The notes beneath the pieces are model-generated. The model made no database searches. It was not told the origin of the DNA and saw only the letters and a program-made list of their open reading frames with translations. A program made the translations under genes and the position numbers. From contig NZ_CAKPUG010000001.1 in the NCBI RefSeq assembly GCF_934191625.1, forward strand, positions 434,001-498,000: a stretch of DNA of 64,000 nt, written 5' to 3'. Position 1 is the first letter of the stretch. Each line of letters opens with the position of its first letter. Positions 52,411 through 61,757 of the stretch are shown one piece after another. The DNA is from an uncultured Lactococcus sp. (GTDB taxonomy: Bacteria > Bacillota > Bacilli > Lactobacillales > Streptococcaceae).

Positions 52411-53115
52411 ATGGAAAATCCATTTATAAATAATAATAGAAGTCAAGTATCGCTGAATCAATTTTTTGCTCGTATTTATGGGATAGTCGGGATTGGGGTT
52501 GCTGTTTCAGCACTCACATCTTTCTTAACAATCAACTTTTTCTGGGAAGCAACTCAGAATTTCGTTAATCGTGCAGGTTTTGCAATGATTATCCTATTAT
52601 TCTTACCACTGGTTCTCGTCTTCCCTATGCAAAATGCAGCAATGAAAAATAAACCCACAGCTTTGCCGATGTTTGTTGGTTTCTCAGTTTTAATGGGCTT
52701 CATCATGAGCTTCACAATTGCAGCTTATACTGCTTCGGATGTCACTTTGGCCTTTGTTTCAACTGCTGGAATGTTCTTTGGCCTTTCAGTTTATGGTCGT
52801 ACAACCAAACGTGACTTGACAGGTATGGGACGCGCCATGATGGGAATGTTGATAGGTTTGATTATTGCAGGTGTAATTAACATCTTTTTAAGAAGTCCAA
52901 TGGTCGTCTTTGTATCTTCAATTATCAGTGTCCTAGTTTTCAGTGGCTTGATTGCTTGGGATAATCAAAAGATAGAACAGGTCTACCGTCAAAATAACGG
53001 AAATGTAAATAATGGATGGGCGATTAGCATGGCGCTATCACTTTATCTTGACTTCATTAACCTTTTCCTCTCACTCTTGAGAATCTTCGGATTTATGGGA
53101 AATAGTCGTGATTAA
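52411..53115 (+). CDS. Bax inhibitor-1 family (YccA-like) membrane protein
   Basis: 234 residues with seven hydrophobic segments (about 18-42, 53-70, 80-100, 105-125, 137-155, 162-180, 208-225). The DNQKIEQVY near the end of helix six and the final LDFINLFLSLLRIFG are the BI-1/TMBIM signature; the two Asp residues act as pH-dependent calcium-leak gate in studied homologues. Monocistronic, AAAGGAG before the ATG. Confidence 0.9.
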   Translation: MENPFINNNRSQVSLNQFFARIYGIVGIGVAVSALTSFLTINFFWEATQNFVNRAGFAMIILLFLPLVLVFPMQNAAMKNKPTALPMFVGFSVLMGFIMSFTIAAYTASDVTLAFVSTAGMFFGLSVYGRTTKRDLTGMGRAMMGMLIGLIIAGVINIFLRSPMVVFVSSIISVLVFSGLIAWDNQKIEQVYRQNNGNVNNGWAISMALSLYLDFINLFLSLLRIFGFMGNSRD

Positions 53116-53117
53116 TA

Positions 53118-53151
53118 AAAACCTTCATCAATTGATGAAGGTCTTTTATTT
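53118..53151. terminator. Bidirectional terminator between the BI-1 and HAD genes
   Basis: ACCTTCATCAA-TTGATGAAGGT, a perfect self-complementary stem with A- and T-rich flanks on both sides, serving convergent genes. Confidence 0.88.
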
Positions 53152-53167
53152 TTGAGGTTTTAAGTAA

Positions 53168-53992
53168 CTAATTCAAAAATAGTTCTTCTAATTTACGGGC
53201 AACACCATCCTCATCATTTGTCCAAGGCAGAATTTTGGTGGCATGCGGCGTAAGACGAGTTGAAGCATTTTTCATAGCATAGGCTTCTCCAGCAAATTTA
53301 AACATCTCGATGTCGTTGTGTTCATCTCCAAAAGCAATGAGATTTTCTTTTGGAATATCGAGAACACGTAGAAGATGCTTGAGTCCAGAAGCTTTGCTGA
53401 CACCTTTAGGCACAATTTCCAAAACTCCATTAGGACCGCCCCAGCCACTTACGTTAACTTTTCCGTTATAATGATCTTGAATTTGCTTGGCAAGGCGAAA
53501 TTTATCTTTTACCCGTGTAGAAAGAAGTACTGCATAAGGATTGTCATCTAGACGATCTGCACGCAAACGATTGTAGGGGTGAAATTGTTTGACACCAAAA
53601 AGCTTAGGTTCGACCTTTCGGAAGTTATTGAGGAAAAATTTACGGCGGTATTCAACCGCAAAAAATTCCAAGTCAAAGTTTTGCTGATGACGTAAAAAGT
53701 CAAAGACAAATGAACGATCAATATAATGACCTTTGGTGTACTCCCAATTACGATTTTCTGGTTTGGAAATTAAAGCACCATTGAAGTTAATCATCGGGCT
53801 TTTAAGCTCGAGCTCGCGATATATATCAACAGCCATACGGAAAGGACGCCCTGTGGAGATACAGATGATATGTCCCTGCTCTTCAATACGTTTAAAAATA
53901 TATTTTGTATAGCGACTGATTGTACGCCCATCACTATGGAGTGTTGTTCCATCCAGGTCAATAGCAATCAATTTTTTGTCTTTGTTTTCCAT
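53168..53992 (-). CDS. Cof-type HAD-superfamily phosphatase
   Basis: 274 residues. Motif I AIDLDGTTLHSDG with the nucleophile Asp, motif II ISTGRP, motif III Lys in GVSKASGLKHLL, motif IV FGDEHNDIEMF. The inserted cap domain is of the Cof (C2) type. It dephosphorylates sugar phosphates or cofactors such as FMN; substrate unknown. Confidence 0.92.
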   Translation of the reverse strand: MENKDKKLIAIDLDGTTLHSDGRTISRYTKYIFKRIEEQGHIICISTGRPFRMAVDIYRELELKSPMINFNGALISKPENRNWEYTKGHYIDRSFVFDFLRHQQNFDLEFFAVEYRRKFFLNNFRKVEPKLFGVKQFHPYNRLRADRLDDNPYAVLLSTRVKDKFRLAKQIQDHYNGKVNVSGWGGPNGVLEIVPKGVSKASGLKHLLRVLDIPKENLIAFGDEHNDIEMFKFAGEAYAMKNASTRLTPHATKILPWTNDEDGVARKLEELFLN

Positions 53993-54023
53993 ACATAATC
54001 CTTTAAAATATTTCTTGCTTTTT

Positions 54024-54032
54024 ATTATACCA
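54024..54032 (-). promoter_or_regulatory. Extended -10 promoter of the HAD gene
   Basis: On the minus strand TGgTATAAT, 32 nt before the start codon. Confidence 0.65.
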
Positions 54033-54154
54033 GAAAAGCAATAAAGCTGCTTTTACTCTAGTATCTGAAAAATATAATTAGAATATTTGTTGCTAAAAAG
54101 ATCATAAAATATGTTAGAAAATAATTTCACTACTTATACGGCATGAATATTAAA

Positions 54155-54209
54155 ATGGACGAACTTTTATAAATATTTGTAACTGTCTAGTTCGGTATTT
54201 ACGAACATA
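54155..54209. promoter_or_regulatory. PurBox cluster before the purine permease
   Basis: Three PurBox-type elements: 54155-54167 (plus, CGAAC with TTT), 54187-54199 (minus strand, AATACCGAACTAG, one mismatch from AWWWCCGAACWWT) and 54197-54209 (plus, ATTTACGAACATA). The central G of the last (54203) lies 76 nt before the start predicted from the promoter at 54244-54272. PurR binds such boxes in lactococci and activates from about -76. Confidence 0.65.
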
Positions 54210-54243
54210 CATGAACTTGTTTTTATAAAAAAGACGAAATTCC

Positions 54244-54272
54244 TTGTTTCAAACTTAAAATTTATTTATACT
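54244..54272 (+). promoter_or_regulatory. Promoter of the purine permease gene
   Basis: TTGTTT (54244-54249), 17-nt spacer, TATACT (54267-54272). The ~75-nt leader holds the palindrome ATGAC-GTGT-GTCAT (54289-54302). Confidence 0.7.
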
Positions 54273-54351
54273 GAACATGTATCATTTTATGACGTGTGTC
54301 ATGGGAAAACGAGAGTGACATGCAACTTTTTATTAAAAGGAGAATTTATTC

Positions 54352-55773
54352 GTGAACAAGTTATTTAAACTTGAAGAAAACGGCACTACTGTAAGCCGTG
54401 AAATTATGGCAGGTATTACTACCTTCTTTGCCATGAGCTACATTTTGTTTGTCAATCCTGATGTTTTGGGATCAACAGGCATGCCAGTTCAGGCGGTTTT
54501 CTTAGCTACTATCCTCGCTTCGATTGTGGGTTCGGTAGCTATTGGTTTAATTGCCAATGTCCCTTATGCTCTTGCACCAGGTATGGGGATTAACGCTTTC
54601 TTTGCTTATACTGTTGTTCTTTCATTAGGTTACACTTGGCAAGAAGCTTTAGCAATGGTCTTTATCTGTGGTATCGTCAATATTATTATTACATTCACTT
54701 CAATTCGTAAAGCAATTGTTTTAGGAATCCCTGAGAGTTTGCAACATGCTATTGGTGGTGGTATCGGTATTTTCATCGCCTATATTGGTATTAAAAATGC
54801 CGGCATTCTTGAGTTTATTGCGTCGCCAGGCACTTATACAGATAATCACGGCACGATTACTGCTGATTCAACAATCGTGCCCGGATTAGTTAAATTTGAT
54901 GATCCTGGTGTTTTGATTGCTCTAGTAGGTATTTTAGTAACAATGTTTTTTGTTCTTCGTAAATGGAAAGCCGGAATTCTACTTTCAATCGCGGTAACAA
55001 CAGTACTTGCACTTTTAACTGGTGTCACAAAAGTTGATATGTCTACACTTTTTGCAGACAACAATCTTGGAACAGCAATCAACGAAATGGGAACAACTTT
55101 TGGTGCTGCATTTGGCCCTAAAGGTTTTGGGAGTTTATTTTCTGACTCCTCTCGAATCATTGAAGTTTTGATGACAATCTTAGCATTCTCGTTAACATCA
55201 ATCTTTGATCCAATTGGTACTTTTATTGGGACAGGACGAAGCACGGGGATCTTTACAGATCAAGATTTCGTAGATATGGCAAACAGTAAAGGCTTCTCAT
55301 CTAAAATGGACAAAGCACTCTTTGCTGATATGATTGCGACACCAATTGGTGCGATTTTTGGAACTTCAAATACAACTGTTTATGTAGAATCAGCAGCGGG
55401 TATTGGAGCTGGCGGACGTACAGGTTTGACTTCGATTGTTGTTGCTGTGATGTTTGCAATCTCAAGTCTTTTCTTGCCTTTACTTGCAATTGTACCAACG
55501 CAAGCAACAGCTCCAATTTTGATTATAGTAGGTATGATGATGCTGTCATCATTTAAAGAAATCAATTGGTCTGAATTGAGTGAAGCTATTCCAGCTTTCT
55601 TTGCATCAGTATTTATGGGACTAGGTTACTCAATTTCATATGGTATTGCTGCTGGATTTATCACTTATATTTTCTCAAAACTCTTTACTGGTAAGATTAA
55701 AGAAGTAAAACCAATTATTTGGGTCGTAGCAATAGCATTTGCATTAAACTTTGCAGTACTTGCTATTCTCTAA
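54352..55773 (+). CDS. NCS2-family (AzgA-like) purine permease
   Basis: 473 residues, about 12-14 membrane segments. The N-terminal TTFFAMSYILFVNPDVLG, NVPYALAPGMGINAFFAYTV and FGTSNTTVYVESAAGIGAGGRTGL motifs mark the AzgA branch, which imports adenine, guanine or hypoxanthine by proton symport. The start is GTG with AAAGGAGA upstream. The PurBox cluster in the 5' region supports a purine role. Confidence 0.92.
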   Translation: MNKLFKLEENGTTVSREIMAGITTFFAMSYILFVNPDVLGSTGMPVQAVFLATILASIVGSVAIGLIANVPYALAPGMGINAFFAYTVVLSLGYTWQEALAMVFICGIVNIIITFTSIRKAIVLGIPESLQHAIGGGIGIFIAYIGIKNAGILEFIASPGTYTDNHGTITADSTIVPGLVKFDDPGVLIALVGILVTMFFVLRKWKAGILLSIAVTTVLALLTGVTKVDMSTLFADNNLGTAINEMGTTFGAAFGPKGFGSLFSDSSRIIEVLMTILAFSLTSIFDPIGTFIGTGRSTGIFTDQDFVDMANSKGFSSKMDKALFADMIATPIGAIFGTSNTTVYVESAAGIGAGGRTGLTSIVVAVMFAISSLFLPLLAIVPTQATAPILIIVGMMMLSSFKEINWSELSEAIPAFFASVFMGLGYSISYGIAAGFITYIFSKLFTGKIKEVKPIIWVVAIAFALNFAVLAIL

Positions 55774-55804
55774 AAACAACTTTATAATTTGTACACTATC
55801 ATGA

Positions 55805-55838
55805 GAGAAATCCGCTTTTATCAGCGGATTTTTATGTT
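55805..55838 (+). terminator. Terminator of the purine permease gene
   Basis: AAATCCGC-TTTTATCA-GCGGATTT followed by TTATG. Confidence 0.85.
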
Positions 55839-55849
55839 AAAATAAAACC

Positions 55850-56950
55850 ATGGAAACACCACTTATTATTCTATTTTCGGTGATTAGTTTTTTAGCTTTA
55901 ATCCCGACCGTCATTTTTTACACAAAGTCGCATCGTTTGAAAGATATGAGAACTTTACGTTTAGGACGACTTACTATTGGTTTTTTAGCCAGCCTTTTTG
56001 TACTGTTTAACGGTATTATGGGAATTCTTTTTTCGGCTAATTATAATACGCATTCAAACATCATTTTTGCAATAGTTATTATTGAGCTTTCACTCTTTTT
56101 GATTCCTACTTTTATGATTAGTTTTGTTGTGCCCATTGGGATTGTGGTTTTAACAATTAAAATGTGGCGCCGCGAATCACACAGTTTGGCGAATTTAATC
56201 TTGCCAGCCATTATGTTTGTCTTTTTTCTAGTTGACTGGCTCTATATTCGAGTTTCTAATTTATCTGAAGGCTGGCTTTGGCTACAGCTCTTGAGCTATG
56301 TTTACCCTGTGTTGGCTTTTTATCTCGTCTGGCAATTTACCGTTTTCTTTTTTGCTAGCTGGACATACGGACGGCGTTTCCGTAAAAAATCGTCTAAATA
56401 TCATGTGGTTTTAGGCTCTGGACTGATTAATGGACAGTTTGTTAGTCCCCTTTTAGCTAATCGTATCCGCGCAGGGATAAGCGCTGCAAATGAGGAGACC
56501 ATAATTGTTTTCTCAGGCGGACAAGGGAGTGATGAACAGCTTGCCGAAGCTCTTGCGATGCAAAAATATGCTGTCGAAGAACTGGGCTTTCCTAAAGAAA
56601 GAACCATGGTTGAAGATCAGTCAAAAACAACTTTTGAAAACCTAAAATTTGCATCTCAGTTGATTGAAAAAAAAGAACAGAAAGCAAACGAAGAATTTCT
56701 TTTTTTCTCTTCGGATTATCACGTTTTCCGTGCAGCCCTCTTTGCTGCTCAACAAGGATTAAATGCACAAGGTGGTATTGGAGGAAAAACGCCATTGTAT
56801 TTCCGTCTGCCAGCATTTATCCGTGAGTTTATTGCTGTAATGAACAGTCAACGACGCAAACATATCTTTTGGGTCGGCTTGATTACCGGCATCTTCATAG
56901 CTTTTGCACTCTTTATTCTCTTTATTGATCACTTGGTGCTTAACCGTTAA
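55850..56950 (+). CDS. YdcF/DUF218-family membrane protein
   Basis: 366 residues. Five to six N-terminal membrane segments (1-170), then the DUF218 domain (about 180-330: VVLGSGLINGQFVSPLLANRI, VFSGGQGSDEQLAEA, ERTMVEDQSKTTFENL, SSDYHVFRA) and a C-terminal membrane helix (about 340-362). The domain has the conserved Gly/Ser and Asp residues of SanA/ElyC-like envelope proteins. Role unclear. Confidence 0.85.
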   Translation: METPLIILFSVISFLALIPTVIFYTKSHRLKDMRTLRLGRLTIGFLASLFVLFNGIMGILFSANYNTHSNIIFAIVIIELSLFLIPTFMISFVVPIGIVVLTIKMWRRESHSLANLILPAIMFVFFLVDWLYIRVSNLSEGWLWLQLLSYVYPVLAFYLVWQFTVFFFASWTYGRRFRKKSSKYHVVLGSGLINGQFVSPLLANRIRAGISAANEETIIVFSGGQGSDEQLAEALAMQKYAVEELGFPKERTMVEDQSKTTFENLKFASQLIEKKEQKANEEFLFFSSDYHVFRAALFAAQQGLNAQGGIGGKTPLYFRLPAFIREFIAVMNSQRRKHIFWVGLITGIFIAFALFILFIDHLVLNR

Positions 56951-56956
56951 ATATTT

Positions 56957-56990
56957 AAAGACTCGGGTTTTCCGAGTTTTTTATTTTTTT
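56957..56990 (+). terminator. Terminator of the DUF218 gene
   Basis: ACTCGG-GTTTT-CCGAGT with T-rich tail. Confidence 0.88.
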
Positions 56991-57025
56991 GGTGATTTTC
57001 AGGAGTAATCTTCGTACTATCTTGT

Positions 57026-58030
57026 ATGTTAATAGCTTTGGATAAAGACGGAAAAACAATTAATATCCTTGATAACCCATCAATTCATGCTCCTTTTTAT
57101 TGCCCATCCTGTAAGTCGCTTCTTCGTTTTAAAAAAGGGAAGATAAAAATTCCTCACTTTGCTCATGTATCTTTACAAAAATGTGACTCTTGGAGTGAAA
57201 ATGAATCTGCCCAGCACTTGGGATTAAAGCTCACTTTATATCAATGGCTCAAGGAAAAAGAAAAAGTCGAGTTAGAAAAGTATGTGCCAGAAATTAAGCA
57301 GACTGCGGATTTGTTAGTGAATGATAAACTTGCCATTGAAATACAGTGCTCTCCGCTCTCTTTAAAACGTTTAGAAGAGAGAACGGCAAGCTACAAAGAA
57401 AAGGGGTATTATGTACTCTGGCTTCAAGGAAGAGATTTGTGGCTCAAGAATACCTTATCGCCATTGCAGAAAAACTTTCTCTATTATTCAGCAGAGAGAG
57501 GTTTTTACTTTTGGGAACTAGACTGGAATAGAAAGAAAATACGTTTGAAATCATTGATTCACCAAGATTTGAAAGGCCAATTGATTTATCTTACAGAAGA
57601 GTTTGACTTCTTCCATAACGACCTCTTAGAACTCTTGCGACAGCCTTTTCATAAAGATGACAGCCTTAGTTTAGAAGCACCACAGCAAGAAGAGTTGCAG
57701 AGATTTGTTCAGAAGCAACTGTATTATCAAGCACCCAAATGGCTTAAAATTCAAGAAAGATATTACGAAGAAGGAAGAAATTTGCTAGATCTTAACTGGA
57801 ATAAGAACTACTGGAGCCCTCCGGGTTTAAATTTATTGACCTTTGGCTTTGCAAAAGATAAGCGAGACAGTTTTATTCAAGTAGACACTTCTTTAGAAAA
57901 ATATTATTCCAGCTTCTACGAAAGCTTTCGGTTACAAGAATACGAAACACTGCATACACCAAGCTTCTATGCTATAATAAAAGATAAAAATAATGTGGGA
58001 AACGGGGAATGGAATGGCAAAAAAACGTGA
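57026..58030 (+). CDS. coiA: Competence protein CoiA
   Basis: 334 residues. N-terminal zinc-ribbon-like [11 protein letters not shown]...HFAH, and a nuclease-like domain with [17 protein letters not shown] (D...ExQ, PD-(D/E)XK pattern). CoiA is a late competence protein that helps RecA-dependent uptake recombination. The AGGAG upstream is 20 nt from the ATG, too far, and I see no TACGAATA ComX box. Its end overlaps pepF by 17 nt. Confidence 0.9.
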   Translation: MLIALDKDGKTINILDNPSIHAPFYCPSCKSLLRFKKGKIKIPHFAHVSLQKCDSWSENESAQHLGLKLTLYQWLKEKEKVELEKYVPEIKQTADLLVNDKLAIEIQCSPLSLKRLEERTASYKEKGYYVLWLQGRDLWLKNTLSPLQKNFLYYSAERGFYFWELDWNRKKIRLKSLIHQDLKGQLIYLTEEFDFFHNDLLELLRQPFHKDDSLSLEAPQQEELQRFVQKQLYYQAPKWLKIQERYYEEGRNLLDLNWNKNYWSPPGLNLLTFGFAKDKRDSFIQVDTSLEKYYSSFYESFRLQEYETLHTPSFYAIIKDKNNVGNGEWNGKKT

Positions 58031-59819
58031 TAAAATAGCTGAGAACTTAACTTGGGATTTGTCAACCGTATTTGAAAATGATGCCGCTTGGGAACTTGAG
58101 CTGAAAAGAGTTTCGGAAAAATTAGAGACGGTAGATAGTTATGAAGGACATCTTCTAGATAGCGCCCAAAGTTTGTTGGAAATCACGGAAACTGAGCTAG
58201 ATATCTCACGTGCGGTGGAAAAGGTTTATGTTTATGCCTCTATGAAGCATGATCAAGACACGCAAGTGAGCCGTTATCAAGAATACGAAGCTAAAGCCAC
58301 AAGTTTATATGCTAAATTTAGTGAAAAGTTTGCTTTTTACGAGCCGGAATTTTTAGCTTTAACACCAGAACGTTATGAAAGCTTTAGAAGAGATGAACCC
58401 GATTTGGAACAATATTCTCATATGTTTGAACGACTTTTTGCTAAAAAAGAGTATATTTTAAGTCCAAAAGAAGAAAAACTTTTAGCCAGTGCTAGTGAGA
58501 TTTTTGGAGCTGCGGCCGAAACTTTCGAAATTTTTGATAATGCAGACATTGAGCTTCCGGTGATTAAAGATGAAAAAGGTCAGGAAGTACAGCTGACACA
58601 TGGCAACTATATCTCATTTATGGAAAGCAAAAACCGTCAGGTGCGTAAGGCAGCTTACCAAGCCTTATATAGCAACTATGAACACTATCAGCACACTTAT
58701 GCTAAGACGCTCCAAACAAATGTAAAAGTTCATAATTTTAAAGCAAAGATGCGTGGATATCACTCAGCACGTCAAGCAGCTTTAGCAGCTAATTTTATTC
58801 CGGAGGAAGTCTACGATAAGCTTTTAGAATCGGTCAATAAATATTTACCTCTTTTGCATCGCTATATAAATTTGCGTGAACAAATTTTAGGTTTAGATGG
58901 CGATTTGAAGATGTATGATATCTATACGCCTTTATCAAACTTGGATTATAAGTTTAGTTACCCAAAGGCCGTGGAGAAAACAAAAAAAGTCCTTCAAGTT
59001 TTTGGCCCTGAATATGCAAACCATGTCAAAAAAGCTTTTGATGAGCGTTGGATTGATGTTGCTGAAAATAGTGGTAAACGTTCTGGAGCATACTCAGGGG
59101 GATGCTATGATACAAATGCTTTTATGCTATTAAACTGGCAAGAAACTTTGGATGATTTATTCACATTGGTTCATGAAATGGGGCATAGTATGCACTCTAC
59201 TTTTACACGAGAAAGTCAGCCATACGTTTACGGAGATTATCCAATCTTTCTTGCAGAAATTGCTTCCACAACTAATGAAAATATCTTGACGGAAAGTTTA
59301 CTTGCGGAAACGTCAGATGAAAAAGTACGCTTTGCCATTTTGAACCACTGGCTTGATGGTTTCCGCGGCACTGTTTTTCGTCAAAGTCAATTTGCTGAGT
59401 TTGAACATGAAATTCACACAGCTGATCAAAACGGAAAAGTCCTCACTAGTGAATTTATGAACCAGCTTTATGCCGGGCTTAATGAAAAGTACTATGGTTT
59501 AGCTGCTCTAGAAAATCCTGAAATTCAGTATGAATGGGCACGCATCCCACATTTCTATTATAATCATTATGTCTTTCAATATGCAACAGGATTTGCGGCT
59601 GCAACTTATCTAGCAGAAGCTATCATTAATGGTGAGACAGATGCACGTGAAAGATATCTCACCTATCTCAAAGCAGGATCAAGTGATTATCCGCTGGCTG
59701 TGATCGCTCAAGCAGGTGTAGATATGGAAGAGACAACATATTTAGAGTCAGCATTTTCTGTTTTTGAAAAACGTTTAATCGAGCTAGAAAAATTAGTGGA
59801 AAAAGGAGTCCATTTATAA
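58014..59819 (+). CDS. pepF: Oligoendopeptidase F
   Basis: 601 residues from ATG 58014 ([16 protein letters not shown]), the usual start; the frame extends 7 codons upstream. M3-family zinc peptidase with HEMGH at 387-391 and the third ligand Glu in [11 protein letters not shown]. It cleaves 7-17-residue peptides in the cytoplasm, as part of peptide utilisation. Directly coupled to coiA before it and to the methyltransferase after it. Confidence 0.95.
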   Translation: MAKKRDKIAENLTWDLSTVFENDAAWELELKRVSEKLETVDSYEGHLLDSAQSLLEITETELDISRAVEKVYVYASMKHDQDTQVSRYQEYEAKATSLYAKFSEKFAFYEPEFLALTPERYESFRRDEPDLEQYSHMFERLFAKKEYILSPKEEKLLASASEIFGAAAETFEIFDNADIELPVIKDEKGQEVQLTHGNYISFMESKNRQVRKAAYQALYSNYEHYQHTYAKTLQTNVKVHNFKAKMRGYHSARQAALAANFIPEEVYDKLLESVNKYLPLLHRYINLREQILGLDGDLKMYDIYTPLSNLDYKFSYPKAVEKTKKVLQVFGPEYANHVKKAFDERWIDVAENSGKRSGAYSGGCYDTNAFMLLNWQETLDDLFTLVHEMGHSMHSTFTRESQPYVYGDYPIFLAEIASTTNENILTESLLAETSDEKVRFAILNHWLDGFRGTVFRQSQFAEFEHEIHTADQNGKVLTSEFMNQLYAGLNEKYYGLAALENPEIQYEWARIPHFYYNHYVFQYATGFAAATYLAEAIINGETDARERYLTYLKAGSSDYPLAVIAQAGVDMEETTYLESAFSVFEKRLIELEKLVEKGVHL

Positions 59820-60502
59820 TGGTTTTAACATACAAGAGAACAAGTAATCCGATGATGAATCGTCCTGTAGTCAAGGAGGAAATTGTTGACTTCATGCGCG
59901 AGCGTCAAACACAAATTGCTGGTCCATTAAAGAATGTTGAGACGTTTGCTCATGAAAATAATATCCCGATTATTCCTCATGAAACAGTAGTATATTTCCA
60001 GATGCTTTTGGATTTGATGAAGCCTAAAAAAATTTTGGAAATAGGGACGGCTATTGGTTTTTCTGCACTCATGATGGCGGAGGCAGCGCCGGATGCTGAA
60101 ATAGTTACTATCGATCGTAATCCAGAAATGATTGCTTTGGCTAAGGAAAATCTAGCCACTTATGATACAAGAAAACAAATCACTCTTTTAGAGGGAGATG
60201 CCGCAGATCTTTTGTCCGATTTACAAGGGAAATTCGATTTTATCTTTATGGATTCGGCAAAATCAAAGTATGTAGACTTTTTGCCCCGTGCGATGGAGTT
60301 GCTTTCAGAAAATGGCGTAATTATAATGGATGATATTTTTCAAGGTGGTGAGATTCTCATTCCAATTATGGAAATTAAACGAACACAGCGTGCACTTGAG
60401 CGTGGTCTTCGTCGTCTTTTTGATGAAGTTTTAGACAACCCTAAATACCGTGCAAGTATGGTTCCTTTAGGAGATGGAATACTAATGATTAAGAAAGTTT
60501 GA
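59819..60502 (+). CDS. O-methyltransferase family 3 (TrmR-like)
   Basis: 227 residues. SAM site LEIGTAIGFSALMMAEA, IDRNPEM and FIFMDSAKSKY, metal site in IMDDIFQGG. Relatives include the tRNA 5-hydroxyuridine methyltransferase YrrM/TrmR. The ATG overlaps the pepF stop (TAATG). A single stable gene pair with pepF is typical for lactococci. Confidence 0.87.
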   Translation: MVLTYKRTSNPMMNRPVVKEEIVDFMRERQTQIAGPLKNVETFAHENNIPIIPHETVVYFQMLLDLMKPKKILEIGTAIGFSALMMAEAAPDAEIVTIDRNPEMIALAKENLATYDTRKQITLLEGDAADLLSDLQGKFDFIFMDSAKSKYVDFLPRAMELLSENGVIIMDDIFQGGEILIPIMEIKRTQRALERGLRRLFDEVLDNPKYRASMVPLGDGILMIKKV

Positions 60503-60599
60503 CATTATAAATCAGTTTAGGTTTATTTAACCTTTTGTGTTATAATATTGTTACAAGAAACAAATGTATCAAGGGAATACACCCAACAAGGAGAAAACT

Positions 60600-61508
60600 T
60601 TGAAATTTAAAAAATTGAACATTTTAGTCGCAACAGCAGTTGCGGCTTTAGGACTCGTCACACTTTCCGCTTGTGGAAATAAGAACTCAACTGGAGCTAA
60701 TATTATCACAATGAAAGGTGATACAATTAATGTGAGTGATTTCTATAATGAAGCTAAAACCTTTCCAAATATGCCCGCTACATCTCTTTTACAAAATTTG
60801 ACTATGTCAAAAATGTTTGAAAAAGATTTTGGAGATAAGGTTACTGATAAAGATGTTCAAGCAAAGTTTGATGAAACAAAAAAACAAATGGGTGACCAAT
60901 TTGCAACTGCATTGCAACAACAAGGATTTACTGAAGCAAGCTACAAGACATACCTTCGTGGTGGCCTCTTGCAAAACTATGCTATTGAGAAAAAAATCTC
61001 TGATACACAATTTACAGATGCTAATTTGAAAGCAGCTTGGGCAGACTTCCACCCAGAAGTTGAAGCAATTGTGGTACCAGAAACAACGAAAGATGCAGCA
61101 ACTAAAGCAGTAAAATCTGCGAAATCAGATGCAGCGAAATTTGAGAAAGATAACGCAAGCAACAAGCAAAAATTTGACTCAACAAGTACGACTATTCCAA
61201 AAGAAGTTCAAACTGCAGCTTTCAAACTGAAAAATGGTGAAGTTTCTGACGTTATCGAGTCAGCAAATGCCTCTACAGGAGCGACAAGCTACTACGTTGT
61301 GAAAATGATTAAAACTTCAGATAAAGGTTCAGATATGAACAAGTACAAAGATAAGCTTAAAGAAGTAATTAAGGCAGAAAAATTGGCAGACACAACTTTT
61401 GCTGCTGGTGTGATTGGGGAATACCTGAAAGCACATAATGTTACTGTGAAAGAAGAAGCCTTCTCAACAATCTTCTCACAATTTACATCAAGTTCATCTT
61501 CAAAATAA
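60600..61508 (+). CDS. prsA: Foldase lipoprotein PrsA
   Basis: 302 residues from TTG 60600, set by AAGGAG 6 nt upstream; a frame extension to ATG 60564 has no ribosome-binding site. Lipoprotein signal peptide with lipobox LSAC (Cys25). The central region (about 135-240) is the parvulin-like domain, divergent; N- and C-terminal helical parts chaperone secreted proteins outside the membrane. Ser-rich end. Confidence 0.88.
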   Translation: MKFKKLNILVATAVAALGLVTLSACGNKNSTGANIITMKGDTINVSDFYNEAKTFPNMPATSLLQNLTMSKMFEKDFGDKVTDKDVQAKFDETKKQMGDQFATALQQQGFTEASYKTYLRGGLLQNYAIEKKISDTQFTDANLKAAWADFHPEVEAIVVPETTKDAATKAVKSAKSDAAKFEKDNASNKQKFDSTSTTIPKEVQTAAFKLKNGEVSDVIESANASTGATSYYVVKMIKTSDKGSDMNKYKDKLKEVIKAEKLADTTFAAGVIGEYLKAHNVTVKEEAFSTIFSQFTSSSSSK

Positions 61509-61524
61509 ATCAATAAAATGACTT

Positions 61525-61695
61525 TACAGAGAGTCGACATATGGTGAAAGTCGATAAGTCAATGTGCTGAAGACCGTAAGGTTTTCTAATAGCAGGGAAT
61601 CTGCTTTATCAAGCAAAAAAGAGACGATGGATTCATCGTGAATGAGGGTGGTACCGCGTGAGTGACGCCCCTCGTTTACGATGAATTTTTTGTTT
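61525..61695 (+). ncRNA. T-box leader of alaS
   Basis: The invariant T-box AGGGTGGTACCGCG is at 61645-61658, following a leader with stem I features (AGAGAGTC near the 5' end). GCT triplets occur in the 3' side of the leader as possible Ala specifiers; I could not decide between two. It should let uncharged tRNA-Ala prevent termination. Confidence 0.9.
61631..61692 (+). terminator. T-box-controlled terminator
   Basis: ATTCATCGTgAATGAGGG (61631-61648) pairs with CCCTCGTTTACGATGAAT followed by TTTTTTG; the T-box sequence is in the loop, so antiterminator and terminator are mutually exclusive. Confidence 0.88.
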
Positions 61696-61757
61696 TTACA
61701 TTGTGTGATTTTTCACATGAAGACGTAAATGAAAATTATTTTATTAGGAGAATAGCT

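Noticed and set aside
57000..57026. ComX (late competence) box before coiA
   Set aside because: TTCGTACTA resembles the TACGAATA box only in part and on the wrong strand; no good match found.
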